Shown: positions 1 to 12,480 of the stretch, in pieces
How the letters are laid out: every line of letters starts with the position of its first letter
Position numbering within the stretch: position 1 is the stretch's first letter
Source: Sipunculus nudus
Lineage: Eukaryota; Annelida; Sipuncula; Golfingiida; Sipunculidae
Reading direction: 5' to 3'
Length of the DNA stretch: 64,000 bases
NCBI GenBank assembly: GCA_026874595.1
Contig: CM049316.1
Coordinates: 2,482,001 to 2,546,000 of the forward strand
Made by a program: the position numbers and the translations under genes
Notes under the pieces: model-generated
Seen by the model: only the letters and a program-made list of their open reading frames with translations
Databases searched by the model: none
Told to the model about the DNA's origin: nothing

Positions 1-880
1 CTAATATCAAAACCACTGATCTGACTTTAATCATAAACAATATACATATTTTTCATTCTCTATGCACATCCCAGAATGATGTCAGTATTGCGTAATTGTT
101 TTTAGTTATGGGCCCAAACATAATGCACTTTGTAAAAAATCAAGAAATATATTTACTCCCTTAACAAGGGCATTGCTAGAGATTTTTTTGTCAGGGATGT
201 AACATTATTTAATCAAGATTCAATTGAATACCCAAAATTAGTTCTGAATTTTTCAAATTTTATAAGTTATAAATATAAAATTAGTACCTTAAATTTTGCC
301 CAACTGTGACCATGGCATGTTTGTTTCCCGTGAGCACTGTTGATATAATTTTCATATCATGCACACATAAGGATTTCAGCTTTTTAGTTTAGAAAGCTGA
401 CAGAAATTGGCAAAAAATTGTAGCTTTTATTAATGTTTTTTATGACACCCTGTCAGACTTTGGCTCTCTCCAGCCCCTCTTGAGTCACCTGTATGTTGAC
501 CTTGTTGACCTTTCATCAAATTATGCACGCTTGAGGCGAGGCATACAGGAATCCAGGCAGCTTATGGCCAGCCACAGTTGATCCAGGTGTCCAACCCAAC
601 TCATCTAGTAGTTTTAACCAACAACATAACAATAAACAACAAATTAATAAATTTTTATTGGTTTTTAATAACAAATTAAAGAAAACTAGAAAAGGGATTT
701 GTTAGTTTATAATAACAGGAAATTAACTTGCAGTTACTGATGATATAAGAATCTTGTATCGATGGGTAGAATGTCACATATTCCAAATAACACCATGCAG
801 TCACCTATGGCATTTTTCAGTTCAATTTTAATGATAAAGAAGTAAATCATATTATTCATTACTAATCATTAGGGATCATA
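1..880. other. AT-rich intergenic DNA
   Basis: No supportable gene. The sequence is AT-rich with short homopolymers. A TGACCTTGTTGACCT motif lies near 495. The right end grades into the family H1 repeat copy that follows. Confidence 0.5.
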
Positions 881-1717
881 TGAAGGAAATTAATGATAGA
901 CAAAGATGCAGTTGATAATATGCACTTGGAATTTGTTCTAGTCTCTTTGAATTGCAATGATAATTTTAATAATAAGATTCCTACTGTGTCTAGTGTGTAC
1001 ATTGATGTGAAATTAGTCCAAAATGAATTTTTTACAGTTATTTTTTAATATAAATAAAAGCCATAAAACCAGGTACTTATGATCATTATTTAAATGTGTG
1101 AATTTTGTATATACTGGATTCTCAACATCATTGTTTGGTGAAAATTGAATAAATACCAGACATGGTGCGAATACTTTGTAATTGTATTTAAATACGAATA
1201 TGATTATGTACTCCATTATAAAATTTCTTGCATAAAGAATGGGAATTCAGGTAAATATGAAAGTATATGAATACTCGTGCAAATACTTTCAAAATGTATT
1301 CATGAATGCATTCATGAATATATTCTTTAATATTATTTTAATAATCATATCAGTTATATTTCATTTTAAAAAATCATATGATTCTCTTATCATTTTTAAT
1401 AAAAATTATATTTGGGACAATATTTGTAATTTTTTTTAATAAATAGTTAAACTCTTATATTATATGTTCTGCTTATAAGTTATATGGCCAAGTCAAAATC
1501 TGTGTGACAATAGTACTCCAATTGTTAATAAAATAAATGAAATCAATCCTCTTCCCTGTCTCCAAAGGTACTATCAAAATCATACATAAGCTAAACAACA
1601 ACAACTCATAATACAGCTTATATTTATTACCACACAAAACCAGCATGTGCCTCATTTCTAAATAATATTTTTTTATCATATATAACAGCTGAGCGTCGTG
1701 ACCCATAGGTCCCTTGT
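880..1717 (-). mobile_element. Family H1 repeat copy, 5' end at 1717
   Basis: Read on the minus strand, this begins ACAAGGGACCTATGGGTC followed by GACGCTCAGCTG, the same 5' signature as the plus-strand copies at 19508, 21622 and 26290. Its body matches the 19508 copy for several hundred bases: shared blocks include AAGCTGTATTATGAG, GGGAAGAGGATTGAT and CCTGGTTTTATGGC. The leftward (3') limit is unclear, and no CAGCTGAGCTAAAAA end is seen. The short ORFs here are not conserved between copies and are not called. I infer a truncated Helentron/HINE-like element. Confidence 0.6.
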
Positions 1718-2524
1718 TATTAAACGGTTATTGAATTATTTACTATATTTTTTGGGATGGAATCTCTGTTGAATGTGTGCTTTGAACAAATTACAGGGGT
1801 CTGGTTTTATCAACTATTCAAGAGATGACTCATTAGACTTGTACCCGCCTTGCACCATAGTGTGACCTGTGAATGTAAGAGCAGAGAACCAGTCAATGGA
1901 CGGACCATAAAATCTTGGCAAGATGTTGGGGAGGATTGTTATGATCACAGGTGGCCTGTTTAGGTGAAGGGCAGATGACACAATTTCGAGTACCGAATGT
2001 ACCAAGATAATTTGATCCAGTATCGAAAATGTCTATATATTTAGGTGTCAAGACCCATTTACCTCCTTGAGCCATGGCCTTCACGGGATGTATAAATCAT
2101 ATCACATCGTAAACCAACAGCTAACACCGGCTGATGTACCAGATAATGACACCAAGTTTGTTCCAGGTTACCCAAAGTTCACAGAGAACAAGGTCGGGTA
2201 CAAAAGTCCCTCTCGCCATTCAGTATTATCGTGATAAGTACCACCTATAGATGGCGCTGTGCACTGTATATACCAGCCTAACTTTTAATTTTGCAATAAG
2301 AATAGTTCTCATAAAAGTACATTTAGTTTGCCATCGGTGTATGAGCTGAGAGGATAACAGTATTTTGAATACCTGAGCAGGCTTAAGTGAATTAAGGATC
2401 ATGTGACGGAGTAAGCATAGTTGTATCGTGATAGTCCTAAGGGTCTTGTAGACGTCCCGCTCATGATCAACGTTTTTATCTCCCCCTCTGCTCAACTCGT
2501 GCTGAAGCAATCGGCTCTTTTTAA
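1718..2524. other. Unassigned intergenic DNA
   Basis: No gene is supported. A minus-strand open stretch at 1893-2084 looks slightly BRCT-like (GGKWVLTPKYI) but has no start, flanking exon or second motif. Confidence 0.3.
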
Positions 2525-2727
2525 ATTTAATAGGCAAGCTCAAATGCTCGTTACAGGGAAAGCTCATTACAGGAAAAGCTCGTTACAGGGAAAGCTCTTT
2601 ACAGGAAAAGCTCATTACAGGGAAAGCTCTTTACAAGAAAAGCTCGTTACAGGGAAAGCTCTTTACAGGGATAGCTAGTTTCAGGGAAAGCTCTTTACAG
2701 GGATAGCTAGTTACAGGGAAAGCTTCA
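2525..2727. repeat. 16-bp minisatellite
   Basis: About 12 imperfect tandem copies of a roughly 16-bp unit of the form AGCTCNTTACAGGGAA. The last units change to GATAGCTAGTTACAGG. The open frames across it are repeat artefacts. Confidence 0.85.
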
Positions 2728-3290
2728 AGTAAAGGAAGTAAATACATGGCGACTGATACAGGATAACGCTCTCCTCGCGCAGTGGTTTTGAATTCTGTAG
2801 CTCCTTCCTCTTAACTTGGTGCTTGCTAGAGCAGACTTTACCGAGTATTGCCACCAGGCGACTGGCAAAGAGCCAAGAATGTCCAGGACTTTGGACTCTA
2901 AAGTATCATGATATCTTAAAACCTCTACCATTCGTTCATGCCACAATTTCAACAGTACAACCATTGCTTATTTCAACATGTACAAACAATATTCATTTTG
3001 TACTATAAGTTTTATCGTACAATAAAGTAATAGTGAATGTATTATAGTGAATTGACTATTTAAAAATTTTCTAATATTATAGCTTTATGCGTAATTAAAT
3101 TTCATACACATGCACGTTCCCAGAAAATACCAATATACAATATTGCTTATAAAGCATTTCTATAATTTTGCCTCTTCAGTTTAAATAAGTCCTCGCAGTT
3201 TGTCTGCATATCGTAGCACTTATCATTTAAATGTAACACTGAATCATAACCACATCCAGTATAATTTGCCCTGGAAAATTGTACCATTAT
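2728..3290. other. AT-rich intergenic DNA
   Basis: Nothing recognisable on either strand. Short ORFs lack coding character. Confidence 0.4.
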
Positions 3291-4456
3291 TGTATCCGCC
3301 AAAACAAAGTTTTGCGGATACTATGTTTTTGACCGGGTTTCGCCGCCGCCGTATTCGTTTCCGGAGAACTCCTCTGAGACTACTCGACCGATTTTTCCGA
3401 AACTTACACCAATTATCGGGTCACATGTGAACTGATGCCTAACCCATTGGCGTTGACCTCTGACCTTTCCTCTCTGTCCAGCGTCCATTTGTGCGTCTGT
3501 TTCCACACATAAACCCACATAACTCGGGAACCATTTGACCGATCAGGAAAAAATTGTTGTGCATATGTAGCCCTTGGATAGCTTTATAACATACACAGAA
3601 AATGGTTGCGCCACCTGCAACCATGTTTGCACAGTCTCCATCTGTTCGTCTGCCTTGGGTAAAATAACTCATATCTTTGCAGTTGTTTGACTAATTCACC
3701 TGAAATTTGGCATGCGTATACATCCTGGATAGCTTTCTTGGTTTTATGACAGATGGCGCCACCTACATTCACTTTCACACTGCAGACGTCCATGCTTATA
3801 TCTCTGGACTCGTTTAACGTATCTTCCTAAAAATTTGTATGTGTATAGATCTCACATAGCTCTTTATCATACGCAAAACTGGTGGCGCCCCCTTCAACCA
3901 TTTTTGCACAGCGTCCGTCTGTCTGCCGTGGGATAAAATGACTCATATCTCGGCAGTGGTTTGACATATCTGCCTAAAATTTTGCAGTTTTATACATCCT
4001 GGACAGCTTTCTTGATTTTATGACAGGTGGCGCCACCTACATTCTAGTTTACGCTGCAGACATCAAAGCTCATATCTCAGGAACTAGTTGATCGATTGGG
4101 CCAAATTTTGCATGTGTATATATCTCACATAGCTCTTTATCATACACAAAACTGGAGGGGCCACCTGCAACCATTTTTTGCACAGCGTCCGTCTGTTTGT
4201 CTGCCGTGGGCTCATATCTCAGTAGTGGTTCGACTTATCTGCCTAAAGTTTTGCATATGTATACAACTTGGACAGCTTTCTGGATTTTGTGGTAGGTAGC
4301 GCAACCTACATGCACATTTCGGCAGCACACATCCATGCTAATATGCAACATACCTCACTCTGTTTCCCCTTGCCATTTAATCCATGCCTCACTTCACCCG
4401 TTCCACTCTGATTTTGGCGTATACACGTAGTCGCTTGTCGACTACCCGTATTCTAG
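3291..4456 (+). mobile_element. Family B element, complete, Helitron-like 3' end
   Basis: The 5' end is an imperfect palindrome at 3293-3320 (CCGCCAAAAC, then AAA, then GTTTTGCGG). The body is two to three roughly 275-bp tandem units, each made of two diverged half units carrying GGTGGCGCCACC or a variant near 3743, 3888, 4027 and 4290. The 3' end has a short hairpin, TAGTCG...CGACTA, then about 8 nt, then CTAG followed by T. A hairpin followed by CTRR and T is the classic Helitron 3' terminus. The same 3' end recurs in reverse at 39616 and forward at 47813. There is no Rep/helicase ORF, so this copy is non-autonomous. Confidence 0.6.
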
Positions 4457-5610
4457 TTTTCTAAATGAATCTCTAATGGGCGGTCTGGACCGAAAGGTTC
4501 ACGTCCGATCGACCTTTGGAAAATAACAACTGTGATATATAAAAAAAATCTGCGCGCTGCAGCTCAAATTTGTGACAGGAGTTCCCCTGCGGTGTCAGGC
4601 ATGCTGTACTTTGATCCAAAAGAAGTTTATTGCGACGCTTATCAACGGCAGGTCAAAACTAATTGCAGGCTATATTGCTAGAGTTATATATGTGTCAGTA
4701 CAGGGCTGTAATAATTAACATATACACCTAAACATCGTGATACACTACAAAATAAAAAATATCATTTCGGTATGGTAAAATATCCCTGTATCGACACGAT
4801 ACACGACCATCCAACTAAAAGTCCAACACTGACCTAGCGATTAAACAACGGTCAGCAGCCCAGCCCCTTTTGACACGAAACATCATTGGTCAGAAATCAG
4901 TTAACCGACAACTGATTGGCTACCCACCGAGCGATCAAACTGCTGAAAGATCTGTTTTATTATTCATTATCCTCGAGGCGTGGCGGCCACCATATAACTG
5001 GCACACTTGAACAAAAAAGAGCAATGACACGACTTTTTTTTGTATTGTATCGTAATGTGTATCATATTGCAGTGTGCTTTCTAATTCGGGGGGGGGGGGG
5101 GGGGGGGGAATTGGACAGTGTATACTTGCATACTGAGTTTTAAAAAATAAAACAACACTGTTTAATGGAAACAGAATTTAAAACTCTTAACATTCAAACA
5201 ACCACACTGCACTATTTCTACTAAAGTTAAGTATGGAGTTAGATAATTGTAAATACCTAGGCAGATAGCATGACTACTGTCTGAAGTTACCAGTTAGTAG
5301 GCACGGCCTAACCCAAAACTGGCTGCTGGAGTCAGCATTTGGGGCTGACCCCAGCATTTGTTCAATTTGAACTACCTCCCTGGAAAGAGAGCGAGCTTTG
5401 TCCCACCCAGAGAGTTTTACCCCCCCCCCCCCCCCCCCAGCAGGGAACAGTGGGCGGAGCCACTAGCTGCCTGTAATTGGTTATTTGGTCAGGGCCTCCG
5501 TTGACTGACAGGTTCTGGACACCCTGCCCATTGACCACGAATATTAATTAGTTCAAAGGTTAACATCATGCAGGGAAGGGATGTTACATCATCGTGAGTC
5601 GCATCATTTA
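4457..5610. other. Intergenic DNA with poly-G and poly-C tracts
   Basis: No gene is supported. It contains a G run near 5089-5108 and a C run near 5420-5438. The ORF spanning the G run is an artefact of the homopolymer. Confidence 0.4.
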
Positions 5611-5890
5611 ACATATCATGTATGGTGTCGTATCGTGTATCCTGTCATGTACTGTTTTATGTATCGTATCGTGTACTGTATTGCGTATTGTATCATGTGT
5701 CATATCGCACATCGCATCGTGTATTGTATCGCCTACTGTATTGTGTATTGTATCACGTAACGTATTGCGTATTGTATCGTGCATTGTATTATGTATCGTA
5801 TTGTGTATTGTATCACGTATTGTATTGTATCACATATCATGTCGTGTATCATAGTGTGGTTTACGAATTGTATCGAATATTGTACCGCTA
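5611..5890. repeat. Degenerate minisatellite (CGTATCGTGTATTGTAT type)
   Basis: Tandem degenerate units of about 8-10 bp and multiples, with words such as GTATTGTATC, GTATCGTATC and GTACTGTATTG. All three plus-strand frames stay open with Tyr/Val/Cys/Ser-rich translations, as expected of a short repeat lacking stop codons. Confidence 0.75.
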
Positions 5891-6363
5891 TTGTCAACAT
5901 TTCACTCGAACGACAACTGGTGATTAGGCAACATGCTGAAAATGTTCATCCTCAAGAATTTTGTTCATAAGATAACTGACTGTGATCCATTATGTTTTCA
6001 ATGAGCTATACACAGCTATCGGCGCAAGGCAATCATAACGGAAATGTCTATAAACGTTAATTGATTATAAGGCCTTTTCTTGCAAGTCAATACTGAAAGA
6101 CAAGTGTCTACTGTTTTCCATGTATCCCCCAGGAGTTAACGTTGAAGAGGAAAATCAGAATAGAAAAAGAAACCTCGAAAGGGATTGCATGGTTAAAATG
6201 TCATTCTATTTAATGATGTTTATGTGTATACTGTAACCCAATGTCAAACATGTGCAGTTTATATAAACAACAAATCACATCAAAATAATTTTAATAATTG
6301 AAGTCCATCATTTTGATACATTTATATAAGCAAACACACGGTATCTGAGTTTTGCTGTGTCAT
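5891..6363. other. Intergenic DNA downstream of NUDT7-like 1
   Basis: No gene is supported. The right part is probably past the 3' end of the minus-strand gene at 6612-7348. Confidence 0.4.
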
Positions 6364-6369
6364 TTTATT
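6364..6369 (-). terminator. Candidate poly(A) signal of NUDT7-like 1
   Basis: AATAAA on the minus strand, about 245 nt past the TAG stop at 6612-6614. The position suits a 3' UTR signal, but the region is AT-rich and chance occurrence is possible. Confidence 0.4.
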
Positions 6370-6611
6370 AAACGAAATCACTGAAAGCATTTACCTCATA
6401 CTTGAATATATTTGAATTTCCGTCAACAGCTGTGTGGGGCAACTGAAGACACTTGTGAGAGGATTGGTAATATCGATTCAGGTACAACATATTTGATTAC
6501 ACTGAGTAAAAATAGATATGACCAACACAACAGTTACGAATCTACTGGCCTCTCCCCCACAACATAAGTTCTCATTTTGTTTGTTGTATAACTCAATTAA
6601 ATCTACTTCTA

Positions 6612-7348
6612 CTAGAGTTTACTCACATAAACTTTCCCGTAATGTGCTAAATGAACTTCAGTCATCAAACTTGGACGTTCAGGGGTATAGGGGACTCCTG
6701 GAACAACCTCATATCCACTTGGTCGTTGAAATATAACAACAGCGATATAAACACACATATACGCCGTGCTGCCCCAAGTCGTGACTGTTGTTCCCTTGTG
6801 GATGTCATGAAAAACAGGTATATTTATTTTGATCTCAAAAAAATTATAGGGTAACGTTTCTAAACGGTCGGTGCTTAAAAATCTTTCAACTGGCAGGTAG
6901 AACACTGCTTCAACCTCGGCTTTATTTATCTTAGGTTTAAACGACGCAGGGATAATGCCAACCACGGGTGTGATAAGAAAACTGTCATAGTTCACTAGAG
7001 GAAAAAGCTTGGCCACAATCTCCACATCCTGGCGAGTGAGTCCTATCTCCTCCTCCGCCTCCCTCAGACACGCCTCTTCCTCACTGACGTCACTCGGGTC
7101 CATCTGGCCACCCGGGAAGCATACATCACCAGACTGGTTTGACAACTGATTGGATCTCTTTGTCAGCAGAACCCTGACCTCACCATTAACAATCATTAAC
7201 GGTATGAGTACTGCGCACGGCTTCAGTCTTCCAGGCGGCTTATCTCTCACTGCATCGCGTCTGTATTCCTCCGTGTGGTACGGCCGGATTCTGTCGATCA
7301 ACTGTTCCCTAGTGAAAACGGTCCGCTTAAAGCAGCAGGAATTTCCTC
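6612..7348 (-). CDS. NUDT7-like peroxisomal CoA diphosphatase 1 (3' coding exon)
   Basis: Nudix hydrolase of the NUDT7/CoA-pyrophosphatase type. Members split CoA and acyl-CoA into 3',5'-ADP and (acyl-)phosphopantetheine inside peroxisomes. Counting from the TTG at 7301 as residue 1, LLTKR is at 45-49, FPGG at 62-65 and the Nudix core REAEEEIGL at 80-88, so the catalytic glutamates are present. The protein ends SKL, a canonical PTS1. The frame stays open upstream past 7301 and is homologous there to gene 2 (VFTRE block), but the codon matching gene 2's ATG is TTT and there is no in-frame ATG before the stop at 7374-7376. A pyrimidine-rich acceptor (AAATTTTTCAG) places the exon start at 7348. 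I infer that the start codon lies in an upstream exon not identified here. Otherwise the gene looks intact. Nearest relatives are the genes at 29900 and 62899. Confidence 0.88.
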
Positions 7349-7376
7349 CTGAAAAATTTACACCGATCAGTTGCTA

Positions 7377-8790
7377 AAAACGGGAAAAAACTGTCAGATA
7401 TTGGCCGTTTAGATGGATCATAATTGTCAGGCCCATCAATATATTTTTAACCCGGAACACATTAAATAAACAATGTTTATACCATAGCCATAAAATATTT
7501 ACTCTCTATAATAATTTTTATTTATTAGCCTCAACAATCCCGTCTAATCTTTTTCATATCCAATGCATCTGTATACCGTACAAAGTGTTCCTTAACCAAT
7601 TTTAGGTATTCACTCGTACTACTTTCACGTGCATGCCTATCTCTGAAAAAAATACTTGGTGCGAAAGAAAAAGTTGTACAAAGTTTCTGCTATCCTTCTA
7701 TAATAGAGTTTGGTCGACACAAACGTTTGGTCATTTAGCTGTTATTAAGACTTGTGTTTCGTGTGTACCCAGACACCTCGATATACATGCATCTAATACT
7801 TATAAAAAGAATTCGATCCACCTTTGTCCTCAATGTTCTCTGACACCGCATTGCGGATGACACTATGACAATCCTCATTTAGAAGCTGATTATCCCCTCA
7901 GTGACATAGGCGATATGTAATCAAATAATCTTTAATGTACATATAATTTTGAGTGATATTTTCGTTTTTACTGACTTGTGCGGAGGTTAGATCGAGCACA
8001 GCTGAACTACCTTTGGCAATGACCGAAATGCGTGCATCGTGGTCACTCAACCTCAAACACACGATTAAGGACTTAGTTCATATGAATAACGCTTGCTTTC
8101 AGTGAGGGATTTGAGAATGTCTGGCCTTACATTTGACCAAGGCTCTCACCAACGTGCGTGGTCAGTTAAAGTGAAAAACACATGTTTCTCGCCTTATGAA
8201 ATGGATGAATCAACCCAGGATGATTTATGACAAAACTTTATTCAAGGTCCCAATTTCAGGAACATGGGTGGGGTGAGTGGAGTGGTGGCAGGGATTTCAG
8301 GCCTCAAAATTTGTCTGACACAATGAATAAAAGGTTGCGGCGGCAGAAAATGAGATACAGGCCCTCTGCATGGAGTCCCGTTGGGCCCGCTTCTGCTACT
8401 TACGAGGTATGCATATTTCTGTTTCTTTCTTCAGGAACAGTTTCCTTGCAACGTACATTTAATTAATGTTTCATGTGTTCCTCAAATCAACTTAATCTTT
8501 ATACGTCCGACAATAGAATCTAGTCAAATATCATCGAAAACCTAAATGACCATGCGTCTCCTTTCAGTTCGCAATGTAAACATCATCACTGACCAGGTCT
8601 TCAAGGTAAACATACCGGGGTATGAATTTCTTGCCACGAGCACAGCGCCAAAAAAATAAATGTAAAAAATATCTATAAATATCTAATTGAGACAGTTTCC
8701 CACTGAAAATCTATATTTTCTTTAACTTTCAGAATTAAAAAATGAGCCAGCATTCCACATTCCAACCCAGGTTATATAAAAAGCCCGGTA
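7377..8790. other. Intergenic DNA upstream of NUDT7-like 1
   Basis: It probably holds the 5' exon and promoter of the minus-strand gene, but I could not pick out a convincing exon. The short ORFs at 7633 and 8227 show no family features. Confidence 0.35.
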
Positions 8791-8794
8791 TGTG

Positions 8795-9443
8795 GGTCAG
8801 TATGTGAGAGGTCAACAGTCAGTATAGGGGAGGTCAGCAGTCAGTATGGGGCAGGTCAACAGTCAGTATATGAGAGGTCAGTCAGTATGGGAGAGGTCAA
8901 CAGTCAGTATGTGAGAGGTCAGTCAGTATGTGAGAGGTCAACAGTCAGTATGGGGGAGGTCAACAGTCAGTATGGGAGAGGTCAGTCAGTATGGGAGAGG
9001 TCAACAGTCAGTATGTGAGAGGTCAGTCAGTATGTGAGAGGTCAACAGTCAGTATTGGAGAGGTCAGTCAGTATGTGAGAGGTCAACAGTCAGTATGTGA
9101 GAGGTCAGTCAGTATGGGAGAGGTCAACAGTCAGTATGGGAGAGGTCAGTCAGTATGGGAGAGGTCAGTCAGTATGGGAGAGGTCAGTCAGTATGGGAGA
9201 GGTCAGTCAGTATGTGAGAGGTCAACAGTCAGTATGGGAGAGGTCAGTCAGTATGTGAGAGGTCAACAGTCAGTATGTGAGAGGTCAGTCAGTATGGGAG
9301 AGGTCAGTCAGTATGTGAGAGGTCAACAGTCAGTATGGGGGAGGTCAACAGTCAGTATGTGAGAGGTCAACAGTCAGTATGGGAGAGGTCAGTCAGTATG
9401 TGAGAGGTCAACAGTCAGTATGGGAGAGGTCAGTCAGTATGGG
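8795..9443. repeat. 19/22-bp minisatellite with AGGTCA in every unit
   Basis: About 30 units of two alternating lengths: 22 bp (GTCAACAGTCAGTATGTGAG plus AG) and 19 bp, which lacks three bases. Variation is mostly TGTG versus TGGG. Both lengths are 1 modulo 3, so the three frames cycle and stay open, giving a meaningless 123-residue ORF at 8991-9362. Each unit carries one AGGTCA nuclear-receptor half-site. Confidence 0.92.
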
Positions 9444-9704
9444 TTCGTCAACTGCAGTGGGAACCTGGGAATGGCAGACACCCTCGCAAGTCTCCGATAA
9501 AGACCTTTCTTTCCTGGTGAGCAGCAAGGGCTCTCCCAGCTGCATGGGAAGACCTGCTACCTTCAAAGTTTGCTCAGCACCATGACAGGTAACAGAGATA
9601 TAGTGAGCTGCGACGGATCCATCTCCGAACCTAGTCACAGTGATGCAGGGCCGTGTCCCAGTCAAAACACTATAGGATAATCCGATTCAACTGCACAAAA
9701 TAGC

Positions 9705-9888
9705 AGTGGAAAGCTCTTCGCCCTGGTTCGATTGAACGTCAGGTGCAAGATCTTGTCCGGGGCCTTCTGTTTGCCGACGATGCAACACTGATCTTACTGA
9801 GAGAAGTAGAACTGATCAACAACTTTGTAAATGCCTTTCAGGAGGCTGGGCTAATTATCAGCATCAAAGGGGCCAATGTGCTTAGCTG
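9705..9888 (+). pseudogene. Non-LTR reverse transcriptase fragment
   Basis: A short open stretch beginning at 9743 translates to an RT palm fragment. It has LLFADDATLI (the FADD form of the catalytic YADD box), then a helix resembling the region after domain C (FVNAFQEAGLIISIKG), and a TGA stop near 9888. Just upstream, in another frame, the residues GKLFALVRL match the usual lead-in, so at least one frameshift separates them. It resembles RTE-like LINE fossils. No other RT domain is present, so this is a dead fragment. Confidence 0.7.
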
Positions 9889-11050
9889 ACATCTAAAATT
9901 ACTGGCTTAATGAATTTATGTAAACAGGCTGTTGTTATATGCAGAGCTTATTTGGGGAGAGCTTACTCAGGGGCAGAGTCCAGCCAAGAGATCAAAACAT
10001 GTGTAACCCTGTGTATGTTTTCAGTGTAATCATATTTAAGATAACAGTATGAATATGTAAAAGTAAATGTATATAAGTGTAACAGACATAGTATGAAGAT
10101 ATATGTTTTGCTGATAGCAATATTAATATACTATGTATATTCTTTCGAATCGCCACCTGTCAGATACTCTCTGGGCCAACATGAAATAAACTTTAAAAGA
10201 TACAGAAAGTTAAAAGTATATATTTTCATCTGTCTTCGAGGTTTTTGTTTAACACCAAGGACAGACATTGTATAGTGATTCTCTTAAAGCTGTGTGATAA
10301 AACGAAGACAAAATCATCAATTTTACTTTTTTTAAATCATTTTGGACCATGGCTTATGTGCACTGCACAGATTCTGTTATTATTCTGCTACTTCCATTCA
10401 AACAATTATTAGGACTGAAAAATCTTATAATATAAGTCTACACTATATAAGACATCTTTGAAGTAAGTCAAATTTCTTGGTTTCCGACTTTCAACCCACA
10501 TAAATTTAACATCCGGTGGCCAGGTTCGGTTCTCATTTTTTTCCCTACAGCTGATTTCCGACATCTGTCTTCCGACATCTATGTTTTCACCCCTCCAACT
10601 CGTCAAAACATAAACTAAGGCGTAACTGACAGAAGTTATAGAACATGGCTTGACTAACCTGTGGTCGCCATATGTGGTTCAGTGCCTTTCGTTAGGACGC
10701 AAAGCTTGCTTTATACATCAGACGAGGTTTTGGGTGTTGCATAAACTGAGCCTGAACTGTTTCCGACTGTAACTTTACCGACACCGCCTGCGTGCAGGGA
10801 CCTTGGGCACCGCATAAGTGAACTGGCGAACGCGTTTATGTATTCACTACCGTTCAGGCTCAACTTGATGGCCGAACATTGTGAATATCTCTTATGGTTA
10901 AATATCAACCTAATATGATTTAAAGCACATATTCCATAGATTACTCACAGAAGTGTAATACCAGATCATGCCAATAATATTATACAAATGGCATATTATA
11001 TCTCGCAGTACATCCATAAAGTTTGCATGACCCGTTTCCGTTATTGATGC
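9889..11050. other. AT-rich intergenic DNA
   Basis: No gene is supported on either strand. Short ORFs at 10093 and 10711 lack recognisable features. Confidence 0.35.
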
Positions 11051-11052
11051 TT

Positions 11053-11074
11053 AATTCTCTCTCTCTCTCGCTCT

Positions 11075-11144
<70 letters not shown>

Positions 11145-11160
11145 ATAATAATAATAATAA
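11053..11160. repeat. Compound microsatellite (CT)n, (TA)n, (ATA)n
   Basis: A CT run of about 18 bp is followed by about 60 bp of TA and then ATA triplets. The Ile/Tyr-rich ORF across it is an artefact. Confidence 0.95.
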
Positions 11161-11384
11161 CGATTTATTGCAGACTCATGGTTCATATACAGAAAGAACG
11201 AATGAAATGAGGATAGAAAGAAAAGAACCATAGAACAGCAAATAACACAGGATTAAGGCTTACTGCACTGTTACTTTTAATCTAATAACAATTAAACATC
11301 CTCTTTTGATGAACATGAAACACACCTGACTTTAGGTATAGATAAGATTCATACAAAGTTCTAACACACATGTTGTCAGATTCA

Positions 11385-12310
11385 TTTATTCTTATTTAAT
11401 GAATAAATCTGTTTGCGCATCAGTGCGTCAAAAGTGGTAATGTTACGACATATAAATTCTTTGCTGATGCTGCAGTGTTTTGGGAAACAAAGAAATATCC
11501 TAAAAGCATTATTGTACGCCACTTTCACCTTTTCTATGTTAGACTTCCTGCATTTACACCAGAGACTGGCACAGTATATAGAGTAGCAGAACATTTTAAA
11601 TAATAATATCTTAACTGTTTCTGAGCAAAGTTTGAATTTTTATTTGAACACATTAGCCCGTACGTATATACGTAGAGTAGGCGTATTTGTCGCATGATGT
11701 CATCGTGATCTTGCAGTTGGCTGTTGATAATGCACCCTAAACATTTGTACTGCTTGACAGGAGATAAAAGCGTTTGTCCCATTTAAGACATGGTTCAGAG
11801 GATGTCCAAGTTTCATCTTTTCCCATTATGTGCATATGAACTATATACACAGATTTTGTCATTTAAATTTGATGTTATGCGAAATGCCATAGTCATAGGC
11901 AAGTTTATTAGTTTTTGCAGACCTTTGACCGACGGAGCATAAACCACTATATCATCAGCGTACATAAGATGCTTAATGATTTTTTGTCAATGCAACAACC
12001 AATTATGTGTGTGAGCTCAAATCGTTCATGTAAAAATTGAACATGAGTGGAGACAACACCCCTCCCTGTCGATCACCATTAGTACGTAGATGAGAAATAG
12101 TCCCACTTGATCGAGTGCCATCTTATCGAGATTCTCTGGTGCATATAAACCAGTAATATACAATTCTTACAAGGTATAAAGGAACACCGTTTCTTAAAAT
12201 TTTGTAGAATAATGTAGTGCGACAGACTCTATCAAATCCCAGGTTTATTCGTGCATAAGTGAATTCTTATTTGTGAATATTCCTTGATGAAGTTCCTGAA
12301 ACCGGACACA
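11385..12310 (-). pseudogene. Decayed non-LTR reverse transcriptase (RTE-like LINE)
   Basis: Read on the minus strand from high to low coordinates, the order of RT landmarks is correct but spread over several frames. NLGFDRV (domain A) is near 12230, GDRQGGVLSPLMFN (domain B) near 12060-12090, LMYADDIVVYAP (domain C, YADD) near 11945-11975. The post-RT region VKQYKCLGCIINSQLQDHDD is at 11700-11770, and the carboxyl part with AYNNAFRIFLCFPKH at 11460-11530. Several frameshifts make it non-functional. The endonuclease domain is not seen. Family assignment (RTE-like) is by resemblance only. Confidence 0.75.
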
Positions 12311-12480
12311 GTGCCGGATCCATACCAAAATCTAATCGTTTCTAACTTGTCAAATTCCCGAAATACTTTGAAAATTTCATGAGATTCCGTTCATGAATGC
12401 TTGAGATATTTTTTGAACAAACACACGTTCACACACGAACGACAATGAACGGATATATACCCTCATGTCGGAGGCAATAT
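12300..12480. repeat. Possible dispersed-repeat tail
   Basis: The segment reading GAAAATTTCATGAGATTCCG, followed by a run of ACACACG-type words and a GTCGGAGGCAATATATATA end, resembles the 3' tails of dispersed invertebrate repeats. No partner copy is seen in the window. Confidence 0.3.

Noticed and set aside
1893-2084. Minus-strand ORF with a BRCT-like phrase (GGKWVLTPKYI)
   Set aside because: Too short, no flanking exon or second BRCT motif, and the overlapping frame is also open. Likely chance.
8991-9585. Plus-strand ORFs rich in GEVSQYVRG
   Set aside because: Translations of the 19/22-bp minisatellite.
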